From the NCBI RefSeq assembly GCF_020216025.1, contig NZ_JAIWNC010000001.1, positions 248,001 through 312,000 of the forward strand: a stretch of DNA of 64,000 nt. The letters run 5' to 3'. Source of the stretch: Jidongwangia harbinensis (GTDB lineage Bacteria > Actinomycetota > Actinomycetes > Mycobacteriales > Micromonosporaceae). The stretch's first letter is position 1. Every line of letters starts with the position of its first letter. Under the pieces are notes generated by a model. The model made no database searches. It saw nothing but the letters and a program-made list of their open reading frames with translations, and was not told the origin of the DNA. The position numbers and the translations under genes were made by a program. This document shows, one piece after another, positions 31,613 to 39,582 of the stretch.

Positions 31613-32962
31613 TCAACGGGCGCCGTACCGCTGCAGGAACAGCGCCTGGGCCAGCGCCATCCGGGCGATCTCCTCGGGATGGACACTTTCGTTCGGCGCG
31701 TGCATGCGGCACGCCGGGTCCTCGACGCCGATGAGCATGATCTCGGCGTCCGGGTAGGTGTCGGCGAACACGTTGCACAGCGGGATCGACCCGCCCTGCC
31801 CGAGCGCCGTCATCGGCCGGCCGAAGGCGTCGTGCATGGCACCGGCCAGCGCCGCGTACGCCGGTCCCCCGGTCCGGGCCCGGAAAGGGTGACCCGCCGC
31901 CTCCTGCGCGACCGTGACGTGCACGCCCCACGGCGCGGTCGCCTGCAACTGCCCGGCCAGCGCGTCGTACGCCTTGTCCGGATCCACTCCGGGCGGGACG
32001 CGCAGGTTCAGCCGGGCCCTGGCGTGCGGCTGGATGGCCGCGGCCGACCCGACCACCGGCGGGCAGTCGATGCCCAGGACGGTGACCGCCGGACGTGCCC
32101 AGATCATGTCCGACACGCTGCCGTCGCCGAGCAGGGCCACCCCGTCCAGCAGGCCGGCGTCGGCCCGGAACCGGTCGGCCGGGTACTCCTCGCCGGTCCA
32201 GGTCTGCGTGTTGTCCAGGCCGGCGATCGTGGTGTTGCCGGCGCTGTCGCGGAGCGTCGCGAGCATCTGCACGAGGGCGGCGAGCGCGTCCGGCGCGGGT
32301 CCGCCGAACATGCCCGAGTGCACCTCCGACCCGAGCGCCTCGACACCGACCACCACGTTGACCATTCCGCGCAGGCTGACCGTGGCGGCCGGCGCGCCGA
32401 CCGCCACGTTACCGGTGTCGCACACCAGGATCGCGTCCGCGCGAAGCAGATCGGCGTTGCGCGGAACGAAGTCCTCGAGTCCGCCGGTGCCCTGTTCCTC
32501 GGAACCCTCCACGATGAGCTTCACGTTCACCGGGATCTCGCCGGCGAGCGCCCGCAGCGCCGTCAGGAGCATCACGATGTTGCCCTTGCAGTCGGCGGCA
32601 CCCCGGCCGTACCACCGTCCGTCCACATCGGTCAGTGCGAACGGCGGGGTGTGCCAGGCGTCCTCGTCGAGCGGTGGCTGGACGTCGTAGTGGGCGTACA
32701 GCAGCACGGTGGGCGCGGCCGGGTCCTTCGCCGGCCGGGCACCGTAGACGGCACGGCTTCCGTCGGCGGTCTCGGCCAGCCGCAGATCCGTGAATCCGAC
32801 CTGGGCGAACCGGTCGCGCACCCACTGCGCGGCCCGCTCGCACTCCTGCGGCGGGAACTGGCGCGGGTCGGCGACCGAGGGGATGGCCACCAGCTCGGCC
32901 AGGTCGGCGCGGGCTCGAGCCATCAGGCCGGTGATCCGTTCACGCGGGTCCATCCGGCTCAC
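31613..32962 (-). CDS. M20 family dipeptidase
   Basis: 449 residues. Metal-site motifs: VLLYAHYDVQPP (His, Asp), WYGRGAADCKGNIVM (bridging Asp) and VEGSEEQGTGGLEDFV (catalytic and ligand Glu); a dimerisation domain interrupts the catalytic one at about 200-310. Typical of cytosolic M20 peptidases acting on dipeptides or acyl-amino acids. Start GTG at 32962 overlaps the previous stop (GTGA); ATG at 32953 with AGGGGTG upstream is an alternative. Last gene of the five-gene leftward operon starting with the P-type ATPase. Confidence 0.93.
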   Translation of the reverse strand: MSRMDPRERITGLMARARADLAELVAIPSVADPRQFPPQECERAAQWVRDRFAQVGFTDLRLAETADGSRAVYGARPAKDPAAPTVLLYAHYDVQPPLDEDAWHTPPFALTDVDGRWYGRGAADCKGNIVMLLTALRALAGEIPVNVKLIVEGSEEQGTGGLEDFVPRNADLLRADAILVCDTGNVAVGAPAATVSLRGMVNVVVGVEALGSEVHSGMFGGPAPDALAALVQMLATLRDSAGNTTIAGLDNTQTWTGEEYPADRFRADAGLLDGVALLGDGSVSDMIWARPAVTVLGIDCPPVVGSAAAIQPHARARLNLRVPPGVDPDKAYDALAGQLQATAPWGVHVTVAQEAAGHPFRARTGGPAYAALAGAMHDAFGRPMTALGQGGSIPLCNVFADTYPDAEIMLIGVEDPACRMHAPNESVHPEEIARMALAQALFLQRYGAR

Positions 32963-33405
32963 CCCTGCACCATGTCGGCGAACTTCAGAACGTCCGTGAC
33001 CTCGACGAACTTCTCCAGTTCCTCCGGGCAGTAGACCTTGATGGCCAGCAACTGGCCCTGCAGCACGTTGTTGTCCGCGATCACCGGCCGGGCGCCGGGA
33101 CCGCCGGCACCGTTGGTCAGCGTGCCGTACAGGATCGCCCGGTTGAGCGCCGAGTCCGGGTCGTCGCAGAGGGCGCCGCCGTCGTCGCCGAGCACCTGGA
33201 CGATCTGTTCCTGCGACGGCACGCCCAGGCCGCGGGCGGACAGCTCGGCGCGGTACCGGTCGGCCTTCGCCTCGGCCTCCTCCGACGACCGGGCCGACTC
33301 GAACGCGAACAGGGCGACGCCGAGGAGCAGGAGGAAGCTGACACCGAGCACCACGTAGGTGGTCCGGTGGGTCCGGTCGGCATCGTTGACGGTGGCCCGG
33401 ATCAT
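32959..33405 (-). CDS. Single-span membrane protein of unknown function
   Basis: 148 residues: a short N-terminus, one span (TTYVVLGVSFLLLLGVALFAF, about 15-35), a coiled-coil-like segment (ESARSSEEAEAKADRYRAELSARG) and an outer domain with two cysteines (ALCDDPDSALNRAILYGTLTNGAGG; VYCPEELEKFVEVTDVLKFA). ATGA overlaps the GadC-like gene upstream and GTGA overlaps the dipeptidase gene downstream, so it is translationally coupled on both sides. It may be an accessory subunit of the transporter; no family recognised. Confidence 0.75.
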   Translation of the reverse strand: MIRATVNDADRTHRTTYVVLGVSFLLLLGVALFAFESARSSEEAEAKADRYRAELSARGLGVPSQEQIVQVLGDDGGALCDDPDSALNRAILYGTLTNGAGGPGARPVIADNNVLQGQLLAIKVYCPEELEKFVEVTDVLKFADMVQG

Positions 33406-34874
33406 GCCGGCACCTCCTCGGGGTCGGCCGTCCGCCAGGACGGTTTACGCAGCCGGTAGAACAGGTAGGGCACGAGCAGCCCGAGCCCGAGCGCGCCGCC
33501 CGCCACGATCAGCAGGTACACCCCGATGTTGCCGGAGCCGAACTGGGACGGCGGGATGAATCCGATCAGCAGCGCGGCGAGGGAGGCCGCGAAGCCGACG
33601 CCGCACAGACCGACCAGCATCGGGGCGCGATATCCGCGGGGGTGGTCGGGCTGCCGCTTGCGCAGCCGGGCGGCCGCGATGAACATCAGCAGGTACATGA
33701 TCAGGTAGACCTGGGTGGTGATCACCGAGAAGATCCAGTACGCGCTGGACACGTCCGGGATCAGTGCGTATCCGAGCGCGATGACCGTGGTGACCACGCC
33801 CTGGGTGACCAGGATGTTCTGCTGCACGCCGTGGGAGTTCAGGCGTTGCAGGAACGGCGGCAGGTAGCCCTCCTGCCGGGAGATCAGCAGCAGACCACGG
33901 GACGGACCGGCGAGCCAGGTGAGCATGCCGCCGAGGGACGCCGTGACCAGCATGATCCCGACGATCGGGGTGAGCCACTGCGACCCGAACTGGGCGAACA
34001 CCGCGTCGAACGCCTGCATGATGCCGGCGGTCAGGGAGAGCTGCTCGGCCGGCACGATCCAGCTGATCGCCAGCGCCGGCGGGATGAAGATGAGCAGCAC
34101 CAGGCCCATCGCGAAGAACATCGCCTTCGGGAACTGCTTGGCCGGATCGCGCAACGACGAGACGTGCACCGCGTTCATCTCCATGCCGGAGTACGACAGG
34201 AAGTTGTTGACGATGAGCACCAGGCTGGCCAGTCCCGCCCAGGCCGGAAGCAGGTTGTCGGCGGTCATCGGGGCGGCGGACTCATTGCCCTGGCCCAGGA
34301 AGACGAGGCCGAGCGTGACCAGCAGCACGCCGGGGATCAGGGTACCGATGATCAGGCCGCTGCTGGCCAGACCGGCGACGCCCTTGGTGCCCCGCGACGA
34401 CACCCACACCCCGGTCCAGTAGCAGACCACGATCACGATCGCGGTCCAGACGCCGTTGCTCGCCAGGTCCGGGTTGATGACGTACGCCAGCGTGGCCGCC
34501 ACGAAACCCAGCAGGCTCGGGTAGTAGAAGACCGTCATGGCGAACTGGCACCAGACGGCCAGGAAGCCCATCGGCTTGGAGATGCCCTCACTGACCCACC
34601 GGTAGACACCGCCGCTCCAGCCGGACGCAAGCTCGGCGGAGACCAGCGACGTCGGGATCAGGAAGACCAGGGCCGGGATGAGGTAGAGGAAGACGCAGGC
34701 CAGCCCGTACACGGCCATGGTCGGTGACGGCCGCAGGCTGGCCACCGAACTGGTCGTCATGAGGGCCAGCGCGACCCACGAGATGTAGGCGACCGCGGGT
34801 GCCCGGGTGCCTGCCACGGCCCGGGGGTCGGTCGGTGGTACCGACCGGCTCGCGGGGACATCCTTCGTGCTCAC
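33402..34874 (-). CDS. APC permease, GadC-like glutamate/amine antiporter type
   Basis: 490 residues, twelve spans. By eye it resembles GadC of Escherichia coli: an early VYGLACVFLYLIPALVFLIPTSLVSAE region; LSLTAGIMQAFDAVFAQF; and LTWLAGPSRGLLLISRQEGYLPPFLQRLNSHGV, where GadC has IVGPSRGMYVTAQKNLLP. GadC exchanges glutamate for GABA in acid resistance. No decarboxylase gene is in the window, but a glutaminase lies at 39583 under its own dyad. GTG start at 34874 follows GGAGGATTCACC. Third gene of the ATPase operon. Confidence 0.85.
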   Translation of the reverse strand: MSTKDVPASRSVPPTDPRAVAGTRAPAVAYISWVALALMTTSSVASLRPSPTMAVYGLACVFLYLIPALVFLIPTSLVSAELASGWSGGVYRWVSEGISKPMGFLAVWCQFAMTVFYYPSLLGFVAATLAYVINPDLASNGVWTAIVIVVCYWTGVWVSSRGTKGVAGLASSGLIIGTLIPGVLLVTLGLVFLGQGNESAAPMTADNLLPAWAGLASLVLIVNNFLSYSGMEMNAVHVSSLRDPAKQFPKAMFFAMGLVLLIFIPPALAISWIVPAEQLSLTAGIMQAFDAVFAQFGSQWLTPIVGIMLVTASLGGMLTWLAGPSRGLLLISRQEGYLPPFLQRLNSHGVQQNILVTQGVVTTVIALGYALIPDVSSAYWIFSVITTQVYLIMYLLMFIAAARLRKRQPDHPRGYRAPMLVGLCGVGFAASLAALLIGFIPPSQFGSGNIGVYLLIVAGGALGLGLLVPYLFYRLRKPSWRTADPEEVPA

Positions 34875-34901
34875 GGTGAATCCTCCGATTCTGCGGGACG
34901 G

Positions 34902-35753
34902 TCAGTACGGCGCCGGGATGTAGTGCGGCGGCACGGCCGGCTCGGCATAGCCGTCCGCCTTCTGCCGCTTCGGCAGCGTCACCGGGCGGCGCGGCAGCGG
35001 CTCGTACGGGACGCTGCCGAGCAGGTGGTTGATGATGTTGAGCCGGCCGCGCTTCTTGTCGTCGGTACGTGCCACGTACCACGGGGCCCAGGGGGTGTCC
35101 GTCGCGCGGAACATCTCGTCGCGGCAGCGCGAGTACTCGTACCATCGGCTGTAGGATTTGAGGTCCAGGTCGGAGAGCTTCCACATCTTGCGGGGGTCGT
35201 CGATCCGGCTCTGCAGGCGCCGGGTCTGCTCGTCGGCACTGACCTCCAGCCAGTACTTGAGCAGGATCACCCCGGAGTCCACGATGGCGCGTTCCACGTC
35301 CGGTGTCGCGTGCAGGAACTCCTCGGTCTGCGCCTCGGTGCAGAAACCCATCACCCGCTCGACGCCGGCCCGGTTGTACCAGCTGCGGTCGAAGATGACG
35401 ACGTCACCGGCGCCCGGCAGGTGGGGCACGTAGCGCTGCAGGTACATCTGGGACCGCTCGCGGGGCGTCGGTGCGGGCAGCGCGACCACCCGGAACACCC
35501 GCGGGCTCACCCGCTCGGTGATCGCCTTGATGGTGCCGCCCTTGCCGGCGGTGTCCCGGCCCTCGAACACCACGCAGACCTTCGCTCCGGTGGACCGCAC
35601 CCACTCCTGCATCGCGACCAGCTCGCCGTGCAGCAGCCGCAGTTCGCGCCGGTACTGCTTGTTTCTCATCCGGGGTTTCGGCCGGGCGCCGTTGCCGGTC
35701 GCGGGATCCGGCGACGGGTGACCGGCGTGCGCCGCGTTCTTGTGCTTGGCCAT
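34902..35753 (-). CDS. ppk2: Polyphosphate kinase 2 family protein (copy B)
   Basis: 283 residues. Walker A GRDTAGKGG at 65-73, Walker B VVIFDRSWYNRAGVERVMGFC at about 118-138 and lid RRLQSRIDDPRKMWKLSDLDL. N-terminal 30 residues are basic; the C-terminus is proline-rich (EPAVPPHYIPAPY). It differs from copy A (5932) throughout, for example RDTAGKGGTIK versus RDAAGKGGAIR, so the copies are not a recent duplication; they may favour different nucleotides. RBS GAGGAGAGAGCC. Second gene of the ATPase operon. Confidence 0.95.
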   Translation of the reverse strand: MAKHKNAAHAGHPSPDPATGNGARPKPRMRNKQYRRELRLLHGELVAMQEWVRSTGAKVCVVFEGRDTAGKGGTIKAITERVSPRVFRVVALPAPTPRERSQMYLQRYVPHLPGAGDVVIFDRSWYNRAGVERVMGFCTEAQTEEFLHATPDVERAIVDSGVILLKYWLEVSADEQTRRLQSRIDDPRKMWKLSDLDLKSYSRWYEYSRCRDEMFRATDTPWAPWYVARTDDKKRGRLNIINHLLGSVPYEPLPRRPVTLPKRQKADGYAEPAVPPHYIPAPY

Positions 35754-35771
35754 GGCTCTCTCCTCGGCTGG

Positions 35772-38588
35772 TCAGGTGGGCAGCGGCGGCATGCGGTCCG
35801 GAGCCGGCGCGCGGCCGCGGTCCGGCGTGACGGCCTCCACCGGGTCGATGGCCACGTGCGGGACCCGGGCCCGGCGGATCAGCTTCGCGGTCTCGACCAC
35901 CGTCGGCAGGGCCAGCGCGAGGGCCAGGCAGGCCAGCCACTGCGGGCCGGTCAGCGGCTGGGTGAGCAGGCTCTGCTGCAGGAAGTCGACCCGGGTGGCG
36001 AGCACCAGGAGCGCGACCGTGATCAGCCCGATCCCGGCGGCCTTGAGGATCGGCGGCACCAGCCCGCCGGCCGGATCCCGGCGGTTGGTGATCGCATTGC
36101 CCACGGTGCCCAGGCCGAGGACGACGAACGCCATGGTCATGGCCGCGCTGGGGGCGTCGGTACGCGGCTCGTCCGGACCGGCAACGAGCGGCACGAGCGC
36201 GGCGCCGAACAGCACCAGGGCGTAGAGCAACCAGAACAGCACCGCCCGGCGGTTGGTGATCTGCACCTTCGGATCGCGCGGCGGGCGGTGCATGACCCGT
36301 GGGTCGCCCGGGTCGACCGCGATGATGATCACGCCCACGGCGGTGGCGAAGAAGAACAGGTAGAGCACCATCGACGGGGTCAGCGCCACGCCGTTGTTGA
36401 TGTTGAACGCGGTGGCCGCCACGAACAGCATCACCAGGGCGAGCAGCTGGGTCATCTGGTAACGCACGTAGGCGACGATCTTCCCGTACACCCGGCGGCC
36501 GATCTCGACCGCGCGCACCAGCGTGCCGAAGTTGTCGTCGGTGAGGATCATGCGGGCCGCCTGCTTCGTGACCTCGCTGCCACTGCCCATGGCGACGCCG
36601 ATGTCCGCCTGTTTCAGCGCGGCCGCGTCGTTGACCGCGTCACCGGTCATCGCGACGATCTGGCCCTGCCGCTGCATCGCCCGGGCCAGCCGCAGCTTGT
36701 CCTCCGGCGACACCCGGCCGAACACGTGCAGGTCCGGCAGCCGGCGATCGAGTTCCTCGTCGGACATCTGCCGCAACTCGGTGCCGCTGAGCGCGCCCGG
36801 GCCCAGCCCGAGCATGCCGGCGATCGCCTGAGCGGTCACCGCGTGATCGCCGGTGATCATGCGGACGTCGATGCCCGCCCGCAACGCCGTGCGGACCGCG
36901 TCGTGCGCCTCGGCGCGCAACGGGTCGATGATGCCGACCAGGCCGACGAAACTCAGGCCCGTGGTCAGCGCCATCGGGTCGCGGTTCAGCTCCGGCTCCT
37001 CGTCGGGTTCCACGATCCGGGTGGCGAACGCCAGCACCCGCAGGCCCTGCGCGCCCATCCGCCGGTCGGCCTCCTCGATCGCCTCGCGGACGTCGTCGAT
37101 CTCGGCCGGCCGGTCGCTCAGCGCTCCCCCGGCCCGGGCACAGCGCGCCAGCACCACGTCCGGCGCGCCCTTGACCAACTCGATGACCCGCTCGCCGCCG
37201 TCCACCGGATACCGGTGGAAGGTGGCCATGAACTTGTACTCGGAGTCGAACGGCACCTCGGCGATCCGGGGGTACGCCCGGCGGGTCTGCTCGGCGTCGA
37301 CCCCCAGCTTGGCCGCCAGCACCACCAGCGCCGCCTCGGTCGGGTCGCCGACCACGGCGCCGTCGTCCGCGACGATCGCGTCGCTGTCCAGCACCAGGCC
37401 CAGGGCGAGCCGGGTGAAGTCCGGCACCGGCAGGCCGGCCACCGAGGTGATCGCGCCGGACTTGCGGTAGCCGTCGCCCGCCACGGTGAACCAGGCGCCC
37501 TGGGTGTAGAGCAGCGAGACCATCATCTGGTTCATGGTCAGCGTGCCGGTCTTGTCGGTGTTGATCGCGCTGGTGGCGCCGAGTGTCTCGACATCGGTGA
37601 GGTTCTTGACGATGGCGCGCGCCGCGGCGAGATTCTTGGCGCCGTACGACAACAGCCCGGCGACGAACGCCGGCAGGCCGGTCGGGATGGCGGAGATCGC
37701 CACCGCGGTGCCCAGCAGGAGCAGTTGGTCCAGCTCCAGTCCGCGGATCCAGCCCACCACGACGATGAACGCGACCGCGGACCAGGCGATGACGCCGAGC
37801 ACCTTGGTCAGCGCGTCGAGTTCCCGCTGCAGCGGCGAACGGGTCCGTTCGACCTGCGTGAGCATGGTGGCGATGCGGCCCATCTCGGTCTGCATGCCGG
37901 TCGCGGTGACCGCCACCGTCGCCGTTCCCCGGGTCACCGACGTGTTCTGGAACAGCATGTTGGACCGGTCGCCGAGGGCCACCTCACCCGGTGGCAGCAC
38001 ACCGGCGTCCTTGGCCACCGGCGCGCTCTCCCCGGTCAGCGCCGCCTCCTGGGTCTCCAGCGTGCTCGACCGCAGCACCCGCCCGTCCGCCGGGACGATG
38101 TCGCCCGCCTCCAGACGCACCACGTCGCCGGGGACCAGCTCCACGGCCGGCAGCAGCACCACGTGGCCGTCGCGGACCACCCGCGCGGCCGGCACCTGCA
38201 TCCTGGACAGCGCGTCCACGCTGGCCCGGGCGGCGAGCTCCTGCCGGGCACCGAGCACGACGTTCAGCAGCACCAGGAGCGCCACGATCACGGCCGTCGA
38301 GAATTCGCCGATGACGACTCCCGCGGCCACCACGACCACCAGCATGATGTTCATCGGATCGCGCAGCTGCCGCATCGCCACCGACCAGGCCGGCGGAGCC
38401 TTCTCCTCGGCGATGCGGTTCGGCCCGAGCCGGCCGAGCCGGTCGACCGCCGTCGCGCGGTCCAGCCCGCGCTCGGCATCGGTGCCCAGCGCCGACACCA
38501 CCTCGGGCGCCGTACGGGCGTACCACGGTGGCCGGTCGGCCACAGCGCCGGACCGCTGCTGATCGATCATGCTGGTCGCTTCGGTCAT
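35772..38588 (-). CDS. P-type cation ATPase with atypical ion site
   Basis: 938 residues. Domains in order: N-terminal cation-ATPase region (about 20-75), actuator loop with LTGES (near 185), phosphorylation site INTDKTGTLT (Asp about 345), nucleotide domain, hinge MTGDAVNDAAALKQADIGVAMG, ten spans. This is the P2 (SERCA/CtpF-like) layout. But TM4 has IPTGLP instead of IPEGLP, and the usual Asn/Glu of TM5 (in RYQMTQLLALVM) and Asn/Asp of TM6 (VLYLFFFATAVG) are nonpolar or Thr, so the carried ion is not obvious. First gene of the leftward operon; dyad site 18 is about 78 bp upstream. Confidence 0.92.
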   Translation of the reverse strand: MTEATSMIDQQRSGAVADRPPWYARTAPEVVSALGTDAERGLDRATAVDRLGRLGPNRIAEEKAPPAWSVAMRQLRDPMNIMLVVVVAAGVVIGEFSTAVIVALLVLLNVVLGARQELAARASVDALSRMQVPAARVVRDGHVVLLPAVELVPGDVVRLEAGDIVPADGRVLRSSTLETQEAALTGESAPVAKDAGVLPPGEVALGDRSNMLFQNTSVTRGTATVAVTATGMQTEMGRIATMLTQVERTRSPLQRELDALTKVLGVIAWSAVAFIVVVGWIRGLELDQLLLLGTAVAISAIPTGLPAFVAGLLSYGAKNLAAARAIVKNLTDVETLGATSAINTDKTGTLTMNQMMVSLLYTQGAWFTVAGDGYRKSGAITSVAGLPVPDFTRLALGLVLDSDAIVADDGAVVGDPTEAALVVLAAKLGVDAEQTRRAYPRIAEVPFDSEYKFMATFHRYPVDGGERVIELVKGAPDVVLARCARAGGALSDRPAEIDDVREAIEEADRRMGAQGLRVLAFATRIVEPDEEPELNRDPMALTTGLSFVGLVGIIDPLRAEAHDAVRTALRAGIDVRMITGDHAVTAQAIAGMLGLGPGALSGTELRQMSDEELDRRLPDLHVFGRVSPEDKLRLARAMQRQGQIVAMTGDAVNDAAALKQADIGVAMGSGSEVTKQAARMILTDDNFGTLVRAVEIGRRVYGKIVAYVRYQMTQLLALVMLFVAATAFNINNGVALTPSMVLYLFFFATAVGVIIIAVDPGDPRVMHRPPRDPKVQITNRRAVLFWLLYALVLFGAALVPLVAGPDEPRTDAPSAAMTMAFVVLGLGTVGNAITNRRDPAGGLVPPILKAAGIGLITVALLVLATRVDFLQQSLLTQPLTGPQWLACLALALALPTVVETAKLIRRARVPHVAIDPVEAVTPDRGRAPAPDRMPPLPT

Positions 38589-38666
38589 CACGCGCCCCCA
38601 GGGTCCGAGCAGGCCGATCCCGCCCGGTGTACGGGTTCACGTTCACGCCTGATCGACACCCGCCCC

Positions 38667-38683
38667 TCACCCCGGGCGGATGG
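38667..38683. promoter_or_regulatory. Island dyad site 18 (TCACCCCGGGCGGATGG)
   Basis: TCACCC-N5-GGATGG, about 78 bp upstream of the P-type ATPase start. Confidence 0.65.
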
Positions 38684-38773
38684 TTTCGGTTCGGCGCCGG
38701 ATCCGCATCCGCACCGCCGCCCGAACCGGCGCCGCCGCCGGCCCTGCGGCGGGTGCGGCCCGCCGCGCGGCGT

Positions 38774-38790
38774 TCATTCCCCGGGGATGG
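38774..38790. promoter_or_regulatory. Island dyad site 19 (TCATTCCCCGGGGATGG)
   Basis: TCATTC-N5-GGATGG, 35 bp upstream of the short gene at 38826. Confidence 0.68.
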
Positions 38791-38825
38791 CGTGCGCCGG
38801 CCGGACCCTCGGCGATCCTCAGGGG

Positions 38826-39083
38826 ATGGACCCCAGCCGTGGAGCCCGCGCCGACACCCTGTTCACCGTCGCCGCGGTGACGGCCGCGGTGCTGGTCGTG
38901 CCGTGGACCGCGGGGTGGAGCGCCCAGCGCACACATCCCGAGGACGTGGGGACCGGTTCCGCGGAGTGTTTCCCGATCGTCGTCCTGCTCGACGAGCCGG
39001 CCGGACCACCTCCCGCGACGGGTGCCGGGCCCGGCGCCCCGGCACCCGGCCGGATCGGAAGCATCCTGGTCTGCGGGCGATAA
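38826..39083 (+). CDS. Short Rv1733c-like membrane protein
   Basis: 85 residues: RADTLFTVAAVTAAVLVVPWTAGWSAQRTHPEDVGTGSAECFPIVVLLDEP and a proline-rich end. The start resembles the first span and loop of Rv1733c-type proteins such as 26488-27048, but the extracytoplasmic domain is cut short and the second span is missing. It may be a naturally short form or a degenerate remnant. Its dyad and an in-place terminator suggest it is expressed. ATG at 38826 follows CAGGGG with tight spacing. Confidence 0.55.
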   Translation: MDPSRGARADTLFTVAAVTAAVLVVPWTAGWSAQRTHPEDVGTGSAECFPIVVLLDEPAGPPPATGAGPGAPAPGRIGSILVCGR

Positions 39084-39125
39084 CCGCGACGCCGGCCGTG
39101 GTCCGGAAGGGCCGGAACGCAGACT

Positions 39126-39155
39126 GTCCGGCACGCCCGGGTGGACGTGCCGGAC
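39126..39155. terminator. 10-bp perfect stem between convergent genes
   Basis: GTCCGGCACG pairs with CGTGCCGGAC across ten bases, between stops at 39083 and 39171; probably terminates both units. Confidence 0.75.
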
Positions 39156-39170
39156 ATGCCGGCCATGGGG

Positions 39171-39470
39171 TCACAGCGGCGACGTCGCGCGCTCCCGTCG
39201 CGTGCCGTCGGCGCGCGGACCGACCGGCGCGCCGCGCCAGGCACCCATCCCGGCGGACCCGGCCGCCCTGGCCCGCAACCACTGCCGCCGCGCCAGCTCC
39301 GACGGCGGGATCTCCATCCGCGCCACACGATTCCGGGTCAGGGACGCGACCGCGACGGTGCACAGGGCCAGCCCGGCGATCCCGAGAGCGCCGGCGGTCG
39401 CCTCCAGCACCGCCGCCGCGACCAGGAGCCGGCGGACCGACCGTGCGGACTGTGGCAGTTTTCGTACCAT
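39171..39470 (-). CDS. Small membrane protein, hypothetical
   Basis: 99 residues: basic N-terminus (MVRKLPQSARSVRR), one or two hydrophobic stretches (LLVAAAVLEATAGALGIAGLALCTVAVASL, about 15-44), then a basic tail with SELARRQWLRARAAGSAG. ATG at 39470 follows GGAGGCTCGACG. Dyad site 20 lies 71 bp upstream. I recognise no family. Confidence 0.65.
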   Translation of the reverse strand: MVRKLPQSARSVRRLLVAAAVLEATAGALGIAGLALCTVAVASLTRNRVARMEIPPSELARRQWLRARAAGSAGMGAWRGAPVGPRADGTRRERATSPL

Positions 39471-39541
39471 CGTCGAGCCTCCACTCTGGACCGCGTCGAG
39501 TTGCGCTGTGCCCACCCTGGCAGGCACCGCGCGGCCCGGCG

Positions 39542-39558
39542 TCATCCCGGTGGAGCGA
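39542..39558. promoter_or_regulatory. Island dyad site 20 (TCATCCCGGTGGAGCGA)
   Basis: TCATCC-N5-GAGCGA, same left half and spacer as the perfect site 10, 71 bp upstream of the gene starting at 39470; it lies between that gene and the glutaminase stop. Confidence 0.65.
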
Positions 39559-39582
39559 CTTCCGGGACCCCGGCGCCGCCGG

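Noticed and set aside
34923..39083. 1386-codon open frame on the plus strand
   Set aside because: It runs opposite to the P-type ATPase, PPK2 and an upstream region; its translation is Arg/His/Gly-rich without domains. It is a high-GC shadow frame.
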